64,000 nt of DNA from Ferruginibacter sp. Its GTDB lineage: Bacteria > Bacteroidota > Bacteroidia > Chitinophagales > Chitinophagaceae. Shown here piece by piece: positions 59,835 to 64,000 of this stretch; the first letter of the stretch is position 1; every line of letters begins with the position of its first letter. The notes under the pieces are model-generated. The model was not told the origin of the DNA and did no database searches. It saw nothing but the letters and a program-made list of their open reading frames with translations. The position numbers and the translations under genes are program-made. The stretch is taken from assembly GCA_025362235.1 (NCBI GenBank), contig JANYGZ010000054.1, positions 1 through 64,000 of the forward strand, in the 5' to 3' direction.

Positions 59835-60707
59835 TTATTTTTTTGGCTCCAGTAATTTAAAGAACTGGTCAAGCTGTGGCAAAATAACTATCCTTGTTCT
59901 GCGGTTGGCAGCTTTTCCTTCAGCCGTACTGTTATCCGCAACAGGTCTGTATTCACTTCGGCCTGCGGCCGTAATTTTTGCAGGTTCAAGGCCGTATTTA
60001 TTTTGTAAAATACGTACCACTGCGGTAGCTCTTTTAACACTCAGATCCCAGTTATCTATAATTGCACCATTGCCTTTTAAAGCTACATTGTCTGTATGGC
60101 CCTCCACCATAAATTCAATATCAGGTTGGTTTTTTAATACCAAAGCAACCTTGCCCAACACTTCATTTGCTTTATCACTTACATCATAGCTGCCGCTTTT
60201 AAACAATAGTTTGTCGCTGATATCAATATATACAACTCCTTTGTCAACTTTTATATTAATGTCCTTGTCATCCATATTGCCGATAGCACCTTTAAGGTTT
60301 GTAACCAATGCAAGGTTCAAAGAATCTTTGCGGGCCATTGCTGACTGAAGGTCCTGTATATAGGCATCTTTGGCACCGATATTATCCATCGATTTTTTTA
60401 TGCTCTCGGCCTGCGAACCACTGATAACCGACATGTTCTCAAGTTGCTTCAATGCCGCAGTATTGTTTTGTTTTAGGTAGTCGACTTGTTGTTTCAAGCC
60501 ATTTAGTTCGGCTTCCAAAGCGGCCTTCTTTTGCGCATCGGCTGAAGTAAGCGTGTTACAATCTTTTAAATCTGCCTGTATTTTGCTATACTCTGTTTGT
60601 AACTTGCTATACTTTGCCTGTTCATCGGTAAGTAGTTTTTTACTCACACAAGAACTAAAAGATAAAGCACATACAGTACTTAATAATAGGATGTAGTTAT
60701 TTTTCAT
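59835..60707 (-). CDS. OmpA-family lipoprotein
   Basis: This 290-aa outer-membrane lipoprotein has a lipobox ending FSSC near residue 19. A coiled-coil spacer (residues 25-140) leads to a C-terminal OmpA-like peptidoglycan-binding domain: LLFKSGSYDVSDKANEVLGKV, EFMVEGHTDN and NWDLSVKRATAVVRIL. The peptidoglycan-contacting Asp and Arg are in DNVAL and NRRTRIVI. It anchors the outer membrane to the wall. Monocistronic. The tandem hairpin repeats are just downstream, about 10 bp after the stop. Confidence 0.88.
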   Translation of the reverse strand: MKNNYILLLSTVCALSFSSCVSKKLLTDEQAKYSKLQTEYSKIQADLKDCNTLTSADAQKKAALEAELNGLKQQVDYLKQNNTAALKQLENMSVISGSQAESIKKSMDNIGAKDAYIQDLQSAMARKDSLNLALVTNLKGAIGNMDDKDINIKVDKGVVYIDISDKLLFKSGSYDVSDKANEVLGKVALVLKNQPDIEFMVEGHTDNVALKGNGAIIDNWDLSVKRATAVVRILQNKYGLEPAKITAAGRSEYRPVADNSTAEGKAANRRTRIVILPQLDQFFKLLEPKK

Positions 60708-60801
60708 ATTTACAATGTTTAATTTAAAAACGAAGATATTTCATTAGATTTTAAAAGAACAATTTTACCCCCAAAATCTATTATTTTAGTTAATATAAAA
60801 A

Positions 60802-61287
60802 TTATTTGATATATCCACTAAAACTAATTTGCTGCCGATTAAAGCCTCGTGCCTGCAGGTAGGCCTTTCCATTTTCATAAATAGTAAAAATTAAAGTCTG
60901 CGTTTCGGGTATATCCTTTGTTTTAATGGTAATATCCCAGCCTCCTTTCTTTTTTGTTTCGGTGGTATAATCAAAACGGGCTGCTGTAAACTTTATACCA
61001 CCTTCCGTTGAATTAATAGGGCTTGTATAAACCTGGCCAAAATAGGGTAGGTCGCATATCACGGTGTCTTTTGAAACCTGTACAATATATCCTGGCGATA
61101 GAAACCTTTGCTTACTGTTAGCAGGAGTTGCAGCTTCTGCATAAAAAGTGTAGTGTTGGCTGTCTACTGCATTTTTTATAATACTGTCCTGCACAGCATC
61201 TTGTTTTTGTGCAGTTACTAATTGAACGCTGCATAAAAAACCTATTAAAAAAAGAATTGCTGCCAATGATTTTTTACATATTTTCAT
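60802..61287 (-). CDS. DUF4251-family secreted protein
   Basis: This protein is 161 aa from the ATG at 61287. Eleven upstream ORF residues are less likely. Signal peptide AAILFLIGFLCSVQLVTAQ. The DUF4251 domain shows YTFYAEAATPANSKQRFLSPGYIVQVSKDTVICDLPYFGQVY and the closing QRQQISFSGYI-like strand. The family is widespread in Bacteroidota and of unknown function. Located 95 bp upstream of the OmpA gene in the same direction. Confidence 0.82.
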   Translation of the reverse strand: MKICKKSLAAILFLIGFLCSVQLVTAQKQDAVQDSIIKNAVDSQHYTFYAEAATPANSKQRFLSPGYIVQVSKDTVICDLPYFGQVYTSPINSTEGGIKFTAARFDYTTETKKKGGWDITIKTKDIPETQTLIFTIYENGKAYLQARGFNRQQISFSGYIK

Positions 61288-61660
61288 ACCACTGTTTTTA
61301 TTGTAAAATAATGAATACACAAATTATACTGTTGAAATTTAAAATTCAAGTTTTTTACTATCAGTTTTTTCTTTGTTTTGATATGATGGTTTTATAGGTA
61401 CCCATTCTGTAACTGAACATTAAAGTTTATCTGAATTTATCTTTGTTGAACTTTGATTAGTAAGACGATAGTAAATAATAGAGGCTCCGCCTAATTGAGG
61501 ATACACATTGATAGTTTTTAGTTCTTTTAATTTATTACTGAATTATAAAGTTCAAGGAGGCCTTCGCTCATTACCATTCTTGAATCTATGCGTCATAGTA
61601 GCAGATGCTTTCTGAAGGATAATGTCTTATAGGTAATTATTTTTATTGAATGTTTACAAA
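61288..61660. other. Gene-free interval
   Basis: A 373-bp gap between divergent genes. No gene, RNA or repeat recognised. It should contain both promoters. Confidence 0.4.
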
Positions 61661-62197
61661 ATGTTTCTGTTGAATAATAATAAAAAAATATTCATATTTT
61701 TTACAGCAATAGTAATGCAATTATCAGTACAAAATACTAAAGCACAGTCTTCGCCAATCGAAGCCCGCAATACCGTGTATGCAGATTTTGCATCAAGAGG
61801 AGCCGTGTATTCTGTCAATTACGACAGGGTTTTTAGCCAGGGTAAAAAAATTAGCATCAGTTTTCGAGCGGGTATATCTGTTTTAAGCAATGTGGTGGCG
61901 GTGCCGCTGGGCATACAATTTTTTACAGGCAAGGATGCCTCGCATATAGAATTGAGCCTGACAGTTGAACCTTATATTGAAAAGTACCAGGATCTTTTTT
62001 CAGGTAATAATTTATCTGATAAAAAAATGTATATCATGCCCGGCGCCGGTTACCGTTACCAACAACCGGGTGGTGGTTTTTTTGCTAAGCTGGTTGTAGG
62101 CCCCATCATATATCTTGACCCACCTTCAAATGATTTTTGGAATATGGATCCTGTAGTATACGCCGGTGTTACTGCGGGTGCTGGGGTTAGTTTTTAA
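61661..62197 (+). CDS. Secreted small beta-barrel-like protein
   Basis: This protein is 178 aa from the ATG at 61661. The signal peptide is FIFFTAIVMQLSVQNTKAQ. The mature part alternates strands with many Gly and aromatic residues (NTVYADFASRGAVYSVNYDRV, AGISVLSNVVAVPLGIQFF, YIMPGAGYRYQQPGGGFFAK), typical of an eight-strand outer-membrane barrel. No enzyme motif. Family not named. Confidence 0.65.
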   Translation: MFLLNNNKKIFIFFTAIVMQLSVQNTKAQSSPIEARNTVYADFASRGAVYSVNYDRVFSQGKKISISFRAGISVLSNVVAVPLGIQFFTGKDASHIELSLTVEPYIEKYQDLFSGNNLSDKKMYIMPGAGYRYQQPGGGFFAKLVVGPIIYLDPPSNDFWNMDPVVYAGVTAGAGVSF

Positions 62198-62282
62198 TAA
62201 ACGGTAAATAGTATAATGCAACTCAATGAATAAGTAAAAAGATAGACTTGTAGAATATTGATTGTATTAACGAGAATACAAA

Positions 62283-62807
62283 ATGTATAACGGTAAAAAC
62301 TATCCGACACTAATGAGCATACATATGGACAATTTTACAATTTCAACCCGTTTGACAAAATATGACTATGCAAAATATTTGTATAGCCAAATTTATAAGA
62401 AACCAATGATCATTTTAGCTTCACTGGTTGGACTTTATTTGGTTGTAACAGCAATTTTAAATTACTTCAAAATAAGTGATTATAATTCTGATGTATCTTT
62501 TTATGAAACATTGCTGGGACTCTTTATATTATTAGGCCCTACTTTGATTGTATTGATAGCGGGGAAAAATTTTCAATCAAATCCAAGCCTGCAAGATGAT
62601 ACCAAATACACATTTGGACAAGAAGGGATATTTGTAAAAGGACTCACATTTGAGAGTACTCTAAAGTGGGCACATATTATTAAAATAAAGGAGACTCGGA
62701 AATATTTGATTTTATATTGTAGCAAGAAAGCTGGAAACTTTATCGATAAATCTAAGCTGACAGAAGAACAAATGCTATTTGTAAAATCTAAAATTGGACA
62801 AAAATAA
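62283..62807 (+). CDS. YcxB-like membrane protein
   Basis: This 174-aa protein has two membrane helices (about residues 42-62 and 75-95), then a soluble YcxB-like domain: TKYTFGQEGIFVKG-like start, STLKWAHIIKIKETRKYLILYCSKKAGNFIDKSKL. The YcxB C-terminal fold is a small PH-like domain seen in many uncharacterised membrane proteins. A later ATG (MDNFTISTRLTKYDY) at 62325 may be the true start, since the preceding residues are weak. Confidence 0.72.
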   Translation: MYNGKNYPTLMSIHMDNFTISTRLTKYDYAKYLYSQIYKKPMIILASLVGLYLVVTAILNYFKISDYNSDVSFYETLLGLFILLGPTLIVLIAGKNFQSNPSLQDDTKYTFGQEGIFVKGLTFESTLKWAHIIKIKETRKYLILYCSKKAGNFIDKSKLTEEQMLFVKSKIGQK

Positions 62808-62954
62808 TTCTCCTTAATCATTGGGTTTTTACACAGAAAATAAAATCTTAAAATCAGCATCCGTGAAACCCCGGAGTAAAAGAAAAATGCAAATGGTGCA
62901 AAGAAGCAAGTAATTTTAAAAAAAGTCCAAGTAAAACTTTTAAATACTGAATCA

Positions 62955-63700
62955 ATGTTAAAACCTTTTTGGGAAAAAATAGTCAAGTTTAATTGGGTTT
63001 TCGGGCTTGTTTTAATTTTATTGACAGGTGTCCCAAGGTTTATTATTGTTCTTAATGCAAATATTTCGGGCAACTATAGCAGGATAGCCCTGGTGTTTTT
63101 TTTCATGTGGTTCTCGCCATTTATATTTCTTACAAAAAAAGGCAGAACATATATCGGGATAAAGAAACCGCTTAATTACTACTGGTTATTGTATTCTTTT
63201 ATGGCAGGGGTAGCAATCTGTACTATTATTTATTTTGTTGCCTCATTGCTGTTTCAGCACACGGTCAGCAATTGCTTTGTATACATTTCAAAATCTTACA
63301 ATGTAGCAGGGAATGTTCTTAGCGGTTCACAAAGAAATACTTATTTTTTAATTTATGCTTTAACAGGCATGAGTTTTAGCCCCATTGGCGAAGAGTTATT
63401 TTATCGTGGATTGGTACATGGCAGTTTTGCAGGCAGATTTGGAGAAAACAAAGCTTCCATCATTGATATGATAGCACAGCATTTGCATTAACCCATCTTG
63501 CTCATTTTGGTATTGTTTATACATTAGGTAGCTGGCGATTTTTATTAATACCAGCCTTATTATGGGTATTTTCGATGTTTGTAGCAAGCCGGATATTCTT
63601 TATTTGTAAAGAAAAAACAGGGTCAATACTTGGAGCCATCATTAGCCATGCGGCTTTTAACCTGGCAATGATGTACTTTATATTTTATCATATTTTATAA
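62955..63700 (+). pseudogene. CPBP intramembrane protease gene broken by a 5-bp tandem duplication
   Basis: The first 178 codons give an apparently normal CPBP/Abi membrane protease, up to the motif EELFYRG and ENKASIID. At 63464-63473 the sequence is TGATATGATA, a perfect 5-bp tandem duplication. It shifts the frame and produces a stop (TAA) at 63489-63491. Removing one copy restores reading into STAFALTHLAHFG (the second catalytic His) and SHAAFN, and on to a stop at 63698-63700, giving about 246 residues. The gene is therefore inactive unless the repeat contracts by slippage. Confidence 0.85.
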
Positions 63701-63823
63701 CTTCAATTACCGTTAATAAGTATAACGGCTGAATTTTTTTGAACAAAACATGTTATTACAAAACTGCAAAGAAGTTTCTATTCACCCGAAATTTATTCCG
63801 TTTTGAAAATACTTATCTGCATT

Positions 63824-64000
63824 TTATTTAACTGTAAACTGTTTTCTCAATATCATTTCATTGGCATTTTTTCCAATGCATAAAAAATAATCGCCGGGAT
63901 ATAATTTCCATTGCCGTTGCTGTAAATCCCATTTCTTTAATTCGCTGGCAGCAATTGAAAAATTGAGAACGCCTTCTTTGCCTTTTTGTACCGTCACCCT
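63824..64000 (-). CDS. C-terminal end of a glycoside hydrolase family 3 enzyme (partial)
   Basis: The last 58 codons before the stop at 63824-63826 run to the window edge: VTVQKGKEGVLNFSI, then ASELKKWDLQQRQWKLYPG and DYFLCIGKNANEMILRKQFTV. This matches the fibronectin III-like C-terminal domain of GH3 beta-glucosidases/xylosidases (W-x-Pro-Gly-Asp-Tyr pattern). The catalytic domains lie outside the window. It was recognised by reading the minus strand, since its ORF is truncated by the edge. Confidence 0.65.
   Translation of the reverse strand, partial: RVTVQKGKEGVLNFSIAASELKKWDLQQRQWKLYPGDYFLCIGKNANEMILRKQFTVK

Overview
The window looks like a chromosomal segment of a low-GC Bacteroidota bacterium, most likely of the family Chitinophagaceae (inference; no 16S gene or marker alignment was available). 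Supporting signs are -7 promoter boxes of the Bacteroidota form TAnnTTTG, a small Bacteroidota-type SRP RNA, typical families (DUF1080, Gfo/Idh, ThuA, DUF4251, DUF2279, GxxExxY, WG repeats), many signal peptides ending in AQ, and some UUG starts. No tRNA, rRNA or CRISPR array was seen.

Layout. 1-3050 is a mobile-element margin: an IS4-type element with 13-bp inverted ends (2-1323), a decayed TIR-domain gene (1574-1815, minus) and an IS630-type element (1816-3016) whose transposase is split at an A8 run. 3051-8410 holds a membrane Fe-S protein whose usual partner is absent, a phosphoribosyltransferase, a DUF2279 protein and a phosphohexomutase. 8436-11406 is a self-contained two-gene unit: a TIR-domain protein (probable NAD-consuming effector) overlapping a KGGVGR-type MinD/ParA-like ATPase fused to about nine TPRs. 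It has its own promoter, a perfect 18-bp palindrome between the promoter boxes, and a strong terminator. This is the best candidate for a poorly described conflict or signalling system here.

11422-21176 is housekeeping plus hypotheticals (Pcm, a YhhQ-like queuosine precursor transporter, a BamA-like barrel, a methyltransferase) and a TMEM175 pseudogene. 21257-28447 carries msrB, an ArsR regulator and a TolC-MFP-RND efflux operon. 28497-38535 has an RRM protein, small ORFs, a membrane glycosyltransferase-like protein, an oxidoreductase and a ThuA/DUF1080/Gfo-Idh sugar cluster. 38747-39718 has the SRP RNA and transaldolase-like fsa. 39794-42275 has a HigBA-like toxin-antitoxin pair, an NAD(P)-binding protein and an acetyltransferase lacking an ATG.

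42328-51938 is a complete tryptophan operon (trpE-G-D-C-F-F-B-A). It is preceded by a 17-codon leader peptide with three consecutive Trp codons and an attenuator with alternative hairpins. It contains a GxxExxY gene, two GNAT acetyltransferases and a secreted protein, has two tandem trpF copies, and has a palindromic repeat fused in frame to the start of trpC. 51984-64000 has a TlpA-like thioredoxin, a J-domain-like protein overlapping a WG-repeat protein, an M28 peptidase, pdxJ, tandem hairpin repeats, OmpA and DUF4251 proteins, a CPBP protease gene broken by a 5-bp tandem duplication, and the C-terminal end of a GH3 glycosidase.
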